From contig NZ_PDJO01000001.1 in assembly GCF_002563775.1 (NCBI RefSeq), forward strand, positions 2,056,001 to 2,120,000: a DNA stretch of 64,000 nucleotides, read 5' to 3'. The notes beneath the pieces were generated by a model. That model searched no databases, was not told where the DNA came from, and saw only the letters and a program-made list of their open reading frames with translations. Positions 11,470-20,028 of the stretch are shown here, one piece after another (position 1 is the stretch's first letter; the number at the start of each line of letters is the position of its first letter). A program made the translations under genes and the position numbers. This DNA comes from Thioclava sp. ES.031. GTDB lineage: Bacteria > Pseudomonadota > Alphaproteobacteria > Rhodobacterales > Rhodobacteraceae.

Positions 11470-12471
11470 ATGGCCGATCCGCTTCTGATCCCGCGCCCCG
11501 AAGGGCTCTATTGCCCGAACGGCGATTTCTACATCGACCCGAGTCGCCCCGTGGCGCGCGCGCTGATCACGCATGGCCATGCCGATCACGCGCGCTCAGG
11601 CCACGGGCATGTGCTGGCCACGCGCCAGACGCTGGAGATCATGGCGATCCGTTACGGCGAGGATTTCGCGGGGCAGCGACAGGCCTATGAAGGACCGCTC
11701 TCCGTAGGCGGCGTGGATGTCAGCTTTCACCCGGCAGGCCATGTGCTGGGTTCGGCGCAGATCGCGATCACGCATCGCGGGCAGCGGATCGTGGCGTCGG
11801 GCGATTACGCCCGCGTGGCCAATCCCTCCTGCGCGCCCTTCGAGCCGGTGCCCTGCGACACGTTCATCACCGAGGCGACCTTCGCGCTCCCGGTCTTCAA
11901 GCACCCCGACCCGGCCGACGAGATGGCCAAGCTGATGGCCTCGATGCGCGCCGCGCCGGAGCGGCCGCATCTGGTGGGTGCCTATGCGCTGGGCAAGGCG
12001 CAGCGGGTGATCATGCTCGCGCGCGAGGCAGGTTATGACGCGCCGATCTACATCCATGGCGCGCTGCAAAAGCTTTGCGACTATCACATCGAACAGGGCA
12101 TCCCCCTGGGCGATCTGCGCCCGGCCACGATGGACAAGGCCGAGGCGCGAGGCTTGCGCGAGGCGCTGGTGATCGCGCCCCCTTCCGCCTTTTCCAGCCC
12201 TTGGGTCCAGCGCTTCGCCGATCCGGTGATCTCTTTCGCCTCGGGCTGGATGCAGATCCGCGCCCGCGCCCGCCAGCGCGGGGTCGAACTGCCGCTGGTG
12301 ATCTCGGACCATATCGATTGGGTGGACCTGACGCGCACCGTGCGCGAGATCGACCCGTCCGAGCTATGGATCACCCATGGCCGCGAGGAGGCGCTGATGC
12401 GCTGGGCGGAACTGGAGGGGCGCGTGGCCCGCCCGCTGCACCTCGTGGGCTATGAGGAGGAGCCGGAATGA
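11470..12471 (+). CDS. Ligase-associated DNA exonuclease, metallo-beta-lactamase fold
   Basis: The 333-residue protein has the metal-binding HGHADHARSGHG motif (about residues 36-46) and the later HPAGHVLGSAQI and SGDYARV segments of the beta-CASP/SNM1-like nucleases. It starts at ATG 11470 after GAAGGA. Its stop overlaps the start of an ATP-dependent DNA ligase as ATGA. This is the fixed pairing of the bacterial ligase-associated repair module (exonuclease, ligase, usually an Lhr-type helicase and a phosphoesterase). The helicase and phosphoesterase are not in this window. Confidence 0.88.
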   Translation: MADPLLIPRPEGLYCPNGDFYIDPSRPVARALITHGHADHARSGHGHVLATRQTLEIMAIRYGEDFAGQRQAYEGPLSVGGVDVSFHPAGHVLGSAQIAITHRGQRIVASGDYARVANPSCAPFEPVPCDTFITEATFALPVFKHPDPADEMAKLMASMRAAPERPHLVGAYALGKAQRVIMLAREAGYDAPIYIHGALQKLCDYHIEQGIPLGDLRPATMDKAEARGLREALVIAPPSAFSSPWVQRFADPVISFASGWMQIRARARQRGVELPLVISDHIDWVDLTRTVREIDPSELWITHGREEALMRWAELEGRVARPLHLVGYEEEPE

Positions 12472-14042
12472 GAGCCTTCGCGGTCCTTCTCGAACGGCTC
12501 GCCTTCACACCGGGGCGCAATGCCAAGCTCGACGTGCTGGCCGATTACCTGCGCCATGCGCCCGATCCCGAGCGCGGCTATGCGCTGGCGGCCCTGACCG
12601 GAGAGCTGGAGCTGGGCCGCGCGCAGCCAGCGGTGTTGCGCGCCATGGTGGGCGAGCGGGTCGATCCCGAGCTTTTCGCGTTGTCCTATGACTACGTGGG
12701 CGATCTGGCCGAGACGATCGCGCTGATCTGGCCGCAGGAGAACACGGCTCAGGACGTCGATCTGGTCGAGATCGTCGAGACCTTGCAGGACACGCCGAAA
12801 ACCCGCGTCGGGCCGCTGATCGCGGGCTGGCTGGACCGGCTGGCCCCATCGGAACGCTATGCGCTCTTGAAACTCGCGACCGGGGGGCTGCGCGTCGGCG
12901 TTTCTGCACGGCTTGCGCGGGTGGCGCTGGCCTCGGTCGGCAGGCCCGAGCTGGAAGAGATCGAGGAAATCTGGCACGGGCTCTCGCCGCCCTATCAGCC
13001 GCTTTTCGACTGGATCGAGGGTGGCGAGAAACCCGAACGCGCGGGCTTTGCGCCGTTCCGGCCGGTGATGCTCTCGACGCCCACCGATCTCGAGGCGCTC
13101 ACCGATCTGCCGCCGGGGGATTTCGCCGCCGAGTGGAAATGGGACGGCATCCGGGTGCAGGCCGTGGCCGAGGGCGGCGAGCGGCGGCTCTATTCGCGCA
13201 CCGGCGAGGATATCTCCGGCGCTTTCCCCGATGTGGTCGCGCATATGGGCTTCGAGGGCGCGCTGGATGGCGAGTTGATCGTGCGGCGCGGCGATCAGGT
13301 CGCGCCCTTCGGCGATCTGCAAAAGCGGCTGGGGCGGAAATCTCCGGGCAAGGCGATGCTGGCCTCCCATCCGGCGGCGCTACGGCTCTACGACATCCAG
13401 ATCGAGGGCGAGGAAGACCTGCGCCCCCTGCCCTTCGAGACCCGTCGCACCCGGCTGGAGGCCTTCGTGGCCGGTCTGAACTCAGACCGCTTCGACGTCT
13501 CGGAACTGCTGCCCTTCGACACTTGGGAGGATCTCGCCGATTTACGCGAAGCGCCGCCCGAGGTGGTGATCGAGGGCGTGATGCTGAAACGTCGCGACAC
13601 GCCCTATATGGCAGGCCGCCCCAAGGGGCCGTGGTTCAAGTGGAAACGCGATCCGCGCATCATCGACGCGGTGATCCTGTATGCCCAACGCGGGCATGGC
13701 AAACGATCGGGCTTCTATTCCGATTTCACCTTCGGCGTCTGGGATGGTGACCGGCTCGTGCCCGTGGGTAAGGCCTATTCCGGTTTCACCGACGAGGAGC
13801 TGCGCCGGCTCGACCGTTTCGTGCGCAATCACACCGTGGAGCGCTTCGGCCCGGTGCGCTCCCTGTCGCCCGATCTTGTGGTGGAGGTGGCCTTCGAGGG
13901 GCTCAACCGCTCCACCCGCCACAAATCGGGCGTCGCGATGCGCTTCCCGCGCATCTCGCGCATCCGCTGGGACAAACCCGCAGGCGAGGCCGACCGGATC
14001 GAGACGCTGCGCGCGATGCTGCCCGAGCTGGACCAGCCCTAG
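12468..14042 (+). CDS. ATP-dependent DNA ligase of the exonuclease-associated family
   Basis: Repair ligase of 524 residues. An N-terminal helical domain of about 200 residues (ALAALTGELELG, LRVGVSARLARVAL) precedes the adenylation domain. Catalytic Lys224 is in motif I, EWKWDGIR. Motif III-like LYSRTGEDISGAFPD, motif IV DGELIV, motif V FKWKRDP and a C-terminal OB fold (VEVAFEGLNRSTRHKSG, MRFPRI) follow. It is co-translated with the upstream exonuclease. Its stop shares bases with the stop of phaC on the other strand. It is distinct from NAD-dependent LigA in this window. Confidence 0.92.
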   Translation: MRAFAVLLERLAFTPGRNAKLDVLADYLRHAPDPERGYALAALTGELELGRAQPAVLRAMVGERVDPELFALSYDYVGDLAETIALIWPQENTAQDVDLVEIVETLQDTPKTRVGPLIAGWLDRLAPSERYALLKLATGGLRVGVSARLARVALASVGRPELEEIEEIWHGLSPPYQPLFDWIEGGEKPERAGFAPFRPVMLSTPTDLEALTDLPPGDFAAEWKWDGIRVQAVAEGGERRLYSRTGEDISGAFPDVVAHMGFEGALDGELIVRRGDQVAPFGDLQKRLGRKSPGKAMLASHPAALRLYDIQIEGEEDLRPLPFETRRTRLEAFVAGLNSDRFDVSELLPFDTWEDLADLREAPPEVVIEGVMLKRRDTPYMAGRPKGPWFKWKRDPRIIDAVILYAQRGHGKRSGFYSDFTFGVWDGDRLVPVGKAYSGFTDEELRRLDRFVRNHTVERFGPVRSLSPDLVVEVAFEGLNRSTRHKSGVAMRFPRISRIRWDKPAGEADRIETLRAMLPELDQP

Positions 14043-15862
14043 CGGATCAGCACATAATAGCCCGGCGCATCGCAGAGCGGACGATACTTGCGCCCCTTGC
14101 CCATGGGCGGTGGCGCGATCTCCTGCCCGTCGCCGGTCTTGCGCAGCCATTTCGCCCACGGCTCCCACCACGACCCTTCGCGGGGCGCGCATTCCGCAGC
14201 CCAGTCCGACGCGGAAGGGTGCAGCATGCCGGGGCGATGCTCCATCAAGCGGTAGCTCGCCCGCGGCGCGCCCGGCGGACGCACGATCCCGGTATTGTGC
14301 CCGCCCGAGACCAGCGCGAAGGTGACGGCGCCCGGCAGCGACCATGTCAGCTTGAAGACCGAATGCCACGGCGCGATGTGATCGGTCTGGGTCGCGACGG
14401 CGAAGACCGGCGTCTCGATATCTTGCAAGAAGACCGGCGTGCCACGCGTATCCATCCGCCCCTCGGCCAGATCATTGTCGAGGAACAGCCGGCGCAGATA
14501 TTGCGAATGCATCTTGTAGGGCATCCGCGTCGCGTCATGGCTCCACGAGGCCAGCGCGCCATCTGTCTCGCGCTCGCCCATCAGATAGGTATGGACCGCC
14601 TGCGACCAGATCAGGTCCTTCGACTTGAGCATCGTGAAAGTGCCCGCCATCGCGGTCTTGTCGAGATAGCCCTCCTCCCACATCATGTCTTCGATCAGGC
14701 TGAGCTGGTCTTCATTGGTGAACAGGCTCAATTCCCCGGCCTCGGTGAAATCGACCTGCGCCGCCAGCATCGTCAGCGAGGCCAGCCGGTCATCGCCATC
14801 GCGCGCCATCGCCGCCGCCGCGACCGAAAGAAGCGTACCGCCAAGGCAATAGCCCAGCCCGTGAACCTTCTCCGCCCCGGTGATCGCGCAGACCGCATCG
14901 AGCGCCGTCATCACCCCCTCTTCGCGGTAATCGTCGAAGCCCAGATCGCGGTCGCCTTCGTCGGGGTTCTTCCACGAGATCGCGAAGACGGTGAAACCCT
15001 GCCCCACGAGCCAGCGGATCAGCGAATTCGTCTCTTCCAGATCGAGGATGTAATATTTCATGATCCAGGCCGGGACGATCAGCAGCGGCACCGAATGCAC
15101 CTTCGGCGTGCTGGGCTCGTATTGGAGCAATTCGATCAGATCGTTGCGCAGCACCACCTTGCCCGGCGTCAGCGCGACATCGGTTCCCGGGATCAGCGTG
15201 GGTTCCGGCTTGGTGTCGCCGGTCATCACCTTGACCGCATCCTCGCCCCAATAGCGCGCCCCGCGCATCAGGTTCACCCCGCCTTCCTTCAAGGTCCGCT
15301 CGATCACCAGCGGATTGGTCGCGATGAAATTCGTGGGCGACACCATGTCGAGCCATTGCCGCGCGTAGAACTGCATCATCTGCTCGTGGCGCGCCTCGAC
15401 CCCGCGCACGTCCGTCGTCGCGTTGTGCCACCATTGCTGGGCATGCAGGAAGCTTTGCGCATAGAGGGCATAGGGAAACTGCTGCCAATCGGGCGCGGAG
15501 AAGCGGCGGTCCTGCGGCAACGGCTCGAGCGGCTGCGCCTCGGCATCGTCGCTCCGGTGCGGCGCCATCTCGCGCAACAGGTGCATCCATTTGCGCCCCG
15601 CCTTCCAGCCCAGCTCGGCCTGCTTGCCGGGGCTGAGCGCAAGATGGGTCGCCCAATCGGAAAACGCGAGGCCGAGCGAAATCGGAGACAGCCCGCCCTC
15701 GGCCCGGCCCCTCAGCGCGTGGGACAACCGGTCGAGCCGCTCGAACGAGGCCAGCGCCGCGCTGTGCTCCTCGGCCTGAGGCGTGTCGGCCTTTGCAGCT
15801 TTACCGGCAGCCTTGCCCGCGCCCTTGCGCGGCGGCGTCTTGTCCCCGGCCAGATCCTTCAT
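14039..15862 (-). CDS. phaC: Class I poly(3-hydroxyalkanoate) synthase PhaC
   Basis: Polymerises 3-hydroxyacyl-CoA into PHA at the granule surface. The 607 residues have an N-terminal Lys/Ala-rich extension, then the PhaC N-domain and alpha/beta hydrolase core. The lipase-like box GLGYCLGGT carries the nucleophile Cys339. The catalytic Asp lies in TQTDHIAPW and the His in SGGHNTGIVRPPG. It starts at ATG after CTAGGAGG. A phasin gene is nearby. Its stop codon overlaps that of the convergent ligase in a shared CTAG, leaving no room for a terminator between them. Confidence 0.95.
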   Translation of the reverse strand: MKDLAGDKTPPRKGAGKAAGKAAKADTPQAEEHSAALASFERLDRLSHALRGRAEGGLSPISLGLAFSDWATHLALSPGKQAELGWKAGRKWMHLLREMAPHRSDDAEAQPLEPLPQDRRFSAPDWQQFPYALYAQSFLHAQQWWHNATTDVRGVEARHEQMMQFYARQWLDMVSPTNFIATNPLVIERTLKEGGVNLMRGARYWGEDAVKVMTGDTKPEPTLIPGTDVALTPGKVVLRNDLIELLQYEPSTPKVHSVPLLIVPAWIMKYYILDLEETNSLIRWLVGQGFTVFAISWKNPDEGDRDLGFDDYREEGVMTALDAVCAITGAEKVHGLGYCLGGTLLSVAAAAMARDGDDRLASLTMLAAQVDFTEAGELSLFTNEDQLSLIEDMMWEEGYLDKTAMAGTFTMLKSKDLIWSQAVHTYLMGERETDGALASWSHDATRMPYKMHSQYLRRLFLDNDLAEGRMDTRGTPVFLQDIETPVFAVATQTDHIAPWHSVFKLTWSLPGAVTFALVSGGHNTGIVRPPGAPRASYRLMEHRPGMLHPSASDWAAECAPREGSWWEPWAKWLRKTGDGQEIAPPPMGKGRKYRPLCDAPGYYVLIR

Positions 15863-16036
15863 CCCGCAGCCTCCTAGCGTTGCGATTCCGCGCCGACCCT
15901 AGCGCAAAACCGATGACAGCGGTTTGACCTGACGCAAGAGTTCGCGCCGCCGCAACTCTTCACGCAAATAAGAGCCGATCTCACATGGGCGGGAGACGCA
16001 TGAAATATCGGAACTGAGGCATTGCTGCATCGGTTC
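15863..16036. other. Intergenic segment upstream of phaC with no gene recognised
   Basis: The start of the roughly 500-base gap between phaC and the MFS gene. It should contain the phaC promoter on the minus strand. I see no reading frame with a ribosome-binding site and no perfect CTGC/GCAG-type PhaR palindrome. Confidence 0.4.
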
Positions 16037-16079
16037 ACCCTGCACATCTCGAGACGCAAGGGCATAGGCGAGATGGCAA

Positions 16080-16275
16080 ACCGGGACACGCCACCCCCCG
16101 GGGACCGCTGTCCACTGCCGATGCCTCGCGACATACGGAAAGGCCGGGTTTCTCTCTCCACCCCTCCCTGCCCGGGTTTCCGGCACGACCTGCTTCCGGG
16201 TTCTCCTGTCTCTCTTGCCCGGAAGCAGGCCCCTTCACTCCCAACTCCCCGCCCCTCTCGGGCGGGGTTTTCTTT
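16080..16275 (+). ncRNA. Candidate small structured RNA ending in a strong terminator
   Basis: In a stretch without credible coding sequence the plus strand stacks hairpins. GGAC-CGCT-GTCC lies near 16102-16113. A long stem follows: GGAAA/TTTCC plus CCGGG/CCCGG (16137-16148 with 16171-16181). Then comes a perfect 11-bp stem, CTGCTTCCGGG (16190-16200) with CCCGGAAGCAG (16218-16228), and finally a terminator. The hairpin loops are strongly C/U-rich (CUCUCUCCACCCCUCCC and UUCUCCUGUCUCUC), a feature of small RNAs that pair with Shine-Dalgarno regions. It is not recognisable as 6S, 4.5S, tmRNA or RNase P RNA. The 5' end is a guess. It could instead be a leader of the MFS gene, but the terminator lies before that gene. 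Confidence 0.5.
16247..16275 (+). terminator. Strong intrinsic terminator
   Basis: Perfect 8-bp stem CCCCGCCC (16247-16254) and GGGCGGGG (16260-16267) with a CTCTC loop, followed by TTTTCTTT (16268-16275). No plus-strand protein gene lies upstream for 2 kb, so it needs another transcript to end, supporting a small RNA here. Confidence 0.88.
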
Positions 16276-16362
16276 ACCCGCCCCAGTTGCGCGATAGAGC
16301 ACGCAAACCTGCGCGCGCCCGCGGGGTGACACCGGCCGCCCGCGTGCTAGCTATGCCCGGTC

Positions 16363-17838
16363 ATGTTGAGCAGGCTTCGAGACAACATCATTCCGCTGAC
16401 GGTGGCGCTGTCGCTCCTGATGGAGCTGATCGACGCGACCGTGCTGGCCACCGCGATCCCGGTGATCGCGCGGGACCTGTCGGTGCCGGTGCTGTCGCTG
16501 AAGATGGCGATGGCGACCTATCTGATCGCGCTGGCGGCCTTCGTGCCGATCTCGGGCTGGATCGCGGACCGGATCGGGGCGCGGCGGACCTTCCTCGCGG
16601 CGATGGGCGTATTTCTCGTGGCCTCGCTTCTCTGCGCGATCCAGACCAGCCTTACGGGGCTGGTGCTGGCCCGCGCGCTGCAGGGCATCGGGGCTGCGAT
16701 GATGAGCCCCGTGGGCCGGCTGATCGTGCTGCGCCACACCTCCAAGGAGGAGATGACCCGCGCGATGGTCTATGTCACCCTGCCCGCGCTGATCGGCCCG
16801 GCGCTGGGCCCCTTCGTGGGGGCGACGGTGACGACCTTCCTCGGCTGGCGCTCGATCTTCCTGATGAACCTGCCGCTGGGCGCGCTGGCGATCTGGCTGA
16901 CGCTGCGCCACATGCCCGCCGACGGCCCGCCCGAGGCGAAACCGTTCGATTTCCCCGGCTTCCTGCTGTCCGCCGTGGGGTTGGCGGCGGTGATGACCGG
17001 GTTTTCCGCGCTGGGCGAGCATATCCTGCCGTGGCAGGCCGCCGCGGGCCTCAGCGTCGCAGGCGCGGCGCTTTTGGTGCTCTACTGGCTGCGGGCGCGC
17101 AGCACGGAGGAACCGCTTCTCGATCTGCGGCTGTTCCGGCATCGCACCTTCGATGTCTCGATCACCGGCGGGTTGATCTTCCGGCTGTCGAACGGGGCGA
17201 TCTCGCTGCTGCTGCCGCTGTTCTTCCAGCTGGGGCTTGGGGCCTCGGTGATGGTCTCGGGCGCGCTGACGGGTCTGAATGCGGTGGGCGCGGTCAGCTT
17301 GCGGACCTTCGTGCCGCGCATCCTCGACCGGTTCGGCTTCAAATGGGTGATGATCTGGGCGGCGGTGGTCCGGGGGGCGACGATCTTCGGCTTTATGACC
17401 GTGACCAGCATCCATGACTGGCAGCTGATCCCGCTTCTGCTGATCGGGGGCGCTGCGCAATCTGTCGTCTTCACCGCGATCAACTCCATCGGGTTTGCCG
17501 ATCTCGACACGCGCGAGATGAGCCCCGCCACCGCCTTCACCGCGATGAGCCGTCAGGTCTCGCTCGCGCTCGGCATCGCGCTGGCGGGCGTGGTGCTGGA
17601 GCTGACCGCAGGCTCGGCGGCGACCACCACCGGGGCCGAGATGATCCCGATCCACGCCTTCCTCTGGGGCTTTGCGATTGCGGGCGCGACGGGGCCGCTC
17701 TCGGCGCTCTATTTCCTGCGGCTGCGCCGGGGCGATGCCGACGGGCTGCGCCGCAAGCGCCGGACGGTGGAACCCTATGGTTCGGCCAAGGAACGCTTCC
17801 GCGCGCCGCGGTCCGAACAACGTGAAGCCGCCGAGTGA
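16363..17838 (+). CDS. MFS drug/metabolite exporter, DHA2 (EmrB/QacA)-like
   Basis: A 491-residue inner-membrane protein with about 14 hydrophobic segments. The first helix carries ELIDATVLATAIP, typical of the DHA2 group (LDxTIVNVALP). The MFS loop motif GWIADRIGARRTFL follows helix 2, and ARALQGIGAAMMSPVGRL the motif C region. The polar C-terminus is basic (RLRRGDADGLRRKRR). Substrate cannot be predicted. The ATG at 16363 has only a weak ribosome-binding site. It precedes the Lrp regulator by 79 bases in the same direction, but a functional link is not evident. Confidence 0.88.
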   Translation: MLSRLRDNIIPLTVALSLLMELIDATVLATAIPVIARDLSVPVLSLKMAMATYLIALAAFVPISGWIADRIGARRTFLAAMGVFLVASLLCAIQTSLTGLVLARALQGIGAAMMSPVGRLIVLRHTSKEEMTRAMVYVTLPALIGPALGPFVGATVTTFLGWRSIFLMNLPLGALAIWLTLRHMPADGPPEAKPFDFPGFLLSAVGLAAVMTGFSALGEHILPWQAAAGLSVAGAALLVLYWLRARSTEEPLLDLRLFRHRTFDVSITGGLIFRLSNGAISLLLPLFFQLGLGASVMVSGALTGLNAVGAVSLRTFVPRILDRFGFKWVMIWAAVVRGATIFGFMTVTSIHDWQLIPLLLIGGAAQSVVFTAINSIGFADLDTREMSPATAFTAMSRQVSLALGIALAGVVLELTAGSAATTTGAEMIPIHAFLWGFAIAGATGPLSALYFLRLRRGDADGLRRKRRTVEPYGSAKERFRAPRSEQREAAE

Positions 17839-17917
17839 GCCGGTGCGGGCTTGGCGCTAAAGATCGGGCCAAAAAATCGGGGATGCGCAGGGCGTTGAGC
17901 CGGTGTAGCGTGGCGCC

Positions 17918-18403
17918 ATGATCAAGCTCGACCCCCGCGATATCGAAATTCTGCGCGTTCTGGCGCGCGAGGGCCGCATCACCAAGGCGGCGCTGGCCGA
18001 GAAGATCAACCTCTCGCCCACCCCTGCCTGGGACCGGCTGAAAAAGCTGGAGAAAGCGGGGCTGATCGCGGGCTATCGCGCGACCTTCAACCTCAAGAAG
18101 CTCGGGCCGCATGTGACGCTGTTCGTGGCCGCCGAACTGGCCGATCACACCGCCGCCAGTTTCCAGACATTCGAGCGCTCGCTCGATCAGCATCCCGAGG
18201 TCGTGGGCTGCTGGGCTTTGGGCGGCGGCTTCGACTATCTGATGCAGATCGTGACCCGCGACATCGACGCCTACCAGCGGCTGATCGACTCGATGCTGGA
18301 CGCGCGGATCGGCATCGCGCGCTACTTCACCTATATCGTCACGAAAGAGGTGAAGAACGCCGCCATGCCCCCCTTCGACCTCTTCGCAGACCAAATGGAC
18401 TGA
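17918..18403 (+). CDS. Lrp/AsnC-family transcriptional regulator
   Basis: 161 residues: an N-terminal winged helix (DPRDIEILRVLAREGRITKAALAEKINLS, recognition helix SPTPAWDRLKKLEKAGLI) and a C-terminal RAM effector-binding domain (VVGCWALGGGFDYLMQIVTRD). It lies immediately upstream of an aldehyde dehydrogenase and an aminotransferase, which it probably controls in response to an amino acid or related amine. The N-terminal domain resembles DoeX, the ectoine-degradation regulator, but the ectoine hydrolase and deacetylase genes are absent here. Confidence 0.9.
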   Translation: MIKLDPRDIEILRVLAREGRITKAALAEKINLSPTPAWDRLKKLEKAGLIAGYRATFNLKKLGPHVTLFVAAELADHTAASFQTFERSLDQHPEVVGCWALGGGFDYLMQIVTRDIDAYQRLIDSMLDARIGIARYFTYIVTKEVKNAAMPPFDLFADQMD

Positions 18404-18505
18404 CGGACGGCGCTATTTCAGCCCAAATCCGGGGCCCGCGCAGTCCATTCGGACTATTACCCTGTGAAATCGGGCGCAGAGTGATCTCAACCAAGGAGGT
18501 CTCTC

Positions 18506-19981
18506 ATGCTCGATACCGCCATTTCCGCCCGCCCCGATATCGCCGACAAGCGCCTGCTGCGCAGCTTTTCCTATGTGAATGGCCGCTGGATCGCGGGCGA
18601 GACGGGCGAGGTCATCCCCGTCACCAACCCCGCCAATGCCGAACGTCTGGGCGATATCACCGCGCTCAACCGCAGCCAGTCGCGCGCGGCGGTCGATGCA
18701 GCCCAAGCCGCCTTTCTCGACTGGTCGATGACGCTGCCGCAGGAGCGCTCCGCCATTCTGCGCCGCTGGTTCGACCTGATCATCGCGGCGAAGGACGATC
18801 TGGCGCGGATCATGGTGCTCGAACAGGGCAAGCCGCTAAGCGAAGCCTTGGGCGAGATCGACTACGCGGCGAGCTTCATCGAATATTACGCCGAAGAGGC
18901 CAAGCGGCCGAATATCGAGGGCGTCACCTCTCATCTGCATGACGCAGAGGTGGAGCTGTGGCTCGAACCCGTGGGCGTCGTGGGCCTCGTCACGCCGTGG
19001 AACTTCCCCGCCGCGATGCTGACCCGCAAGGCCGCCGCCGCCATCGCGGCTGGCTGCACCGTGGTCGCCCACCCCTCGCATGAGACGCCCTATTCGGCGC
19101 TGGCGCTGGCGGAACTGGCCGAACGCGCGGGTCTGCCCGCAGGCGTGTTCAACGTGCTGACCGGCCACGCCCCGGAAATCGTCGAGCCGTGGTGCGACGA
19201 CACCCGCGTGCGCGCACTCTCCTTCACCGGCTCGACCGAAGTGGGCCGGCTGCTCTATCGCCAATCCGCGGAGACCGTGAAGCGGCTGGTCCTCGAACTG
19301 GGCGGCCACGCCCCGGTCATCGTCTTCAAGGGCGCCGATCTGGATCAGGCCGTCGAAGAGGTCATCAAGGCGAAATTCGCGACTTCCGGGCAGGACTGCC
19401 TCGGCGCGAACCGGATCTATGTCGAGCGTCCAGTCTATGACGAATTCTGCCGCCGCTTCACCGAGGCCACGCAGGCGCTCACCGTGGGCATCGGCATGGA
19501 CGATCCCGATATCGGCCCGCTGATGAACGAAAAGGCGGTGGCCAAGCAGGAAGAGCATGTGGCCGACGCGCTGGCCAAGGGCGCGAAACTGGCCTGCGGC
19601 GGCAAGCGGCTCGATCGTGGCCCGCTGTTCTTCGCGCCGACCGTGCTGACCGACGTGCCCGACAATGCCAAGATCATGCACGAAGAGACCTTCGGGCCGG
19701 TCGCTCCGATCACCGTCTTCGACACGGAAGAAGAGGTCTTCGCCAAGGCCAACGCGACCGAATACGGGCTGGTGGCTTACGTCCACAGCCAGAACCCGAA
19801 ACGCATCTACCGCGCCACCCGCGCGCTGCAATTCGGCATGGTCGCGGTCAACCGCACCAAGGTCACCGGCGCGCCGATCCCGTTCGGCGGCATGAAGCAA
19901 TCCGGCCTCGGCCGCGAAGGCTCGCGTCGCGGAATGGAGGAGTTCATGGAAATCAAATACGTCTGTCGCGACTGGGGCTGA
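18506..19981 (+). CDS. NAD(P)-dependent succinate-semialdehyde dehydrogenase-like aldehyde dehydrogenase
   Basis: 491 residues of the ALDH superfamily. It has the cofactor-binding TPWNFPAAMLTRK, the FTGSTEVGRLL glycine motif, the general base Glu in LELGGHAP, and catalytic Cys298 in SGQDCLGANR. Overall similarity is to the GabD (succinic semialdehyde) group; aspartate semialdehyde, as in DoeC, is an alternative substrate. A strong AAGGAGG precedes the ATG. With the downstream transaminase it forms a two-step pathway: amine to aldehyde, aldehyde to acid. Confidence 0.85.
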   Translation: MLDTAISARPDIADKRLLRSFSYVNGRWIAGETGEVIPVTNPANAERLGDITALNRSQSRAAVDAAQAAFLDWSMTLPQERSAILRRWFDLIIAAKDDLARIMVLEQGKPLSEALGEIDYAASFIEYYAEEAKRPNIEGVTSHLHDAEVELWLEPVGVVGLVTPWNFPAAMLTRKAAAAIAAGCTVVAHPSHETPYSALALAELAERAGLPAGVFNVLTGHAPEIVEPWCDDTRVRALSFTGSTEVGRLLYRQSAETVKRLVLELGGHAPVIVFKGADLDQAVEEVIKAKFATSGQDCLGANRIYVERPVYDEFCRRFTEATQALTVGIGMDDPDIGPLMNEKAVAKQEEHVADALAKGAKLACGGKRLDRGPLFFAPTVLTDVPDNAKIMHEETFGPVAPITVFDTEEEVFAKANATEYGLVAYVHSQNPKRIYRATRALQFGMVAVNRTKVTGAPIPFGGMKQSGLGREGSRRGMEEFMEIKYVCRDWG

Positions 19982-20028
19982 TCGCTCCGCCCGCCCGGAC
20001 GACCCAAGACAAGAAGAAGGAGAGAAAA

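Noticed and set aside
16022..16297. Plus-strand open frame in the phaC-MFS gap
   Set aside because: It runs through the strong terminator, is Pro/Arg-rich and has no ribosome-binding site; the hairpins explain the region better.
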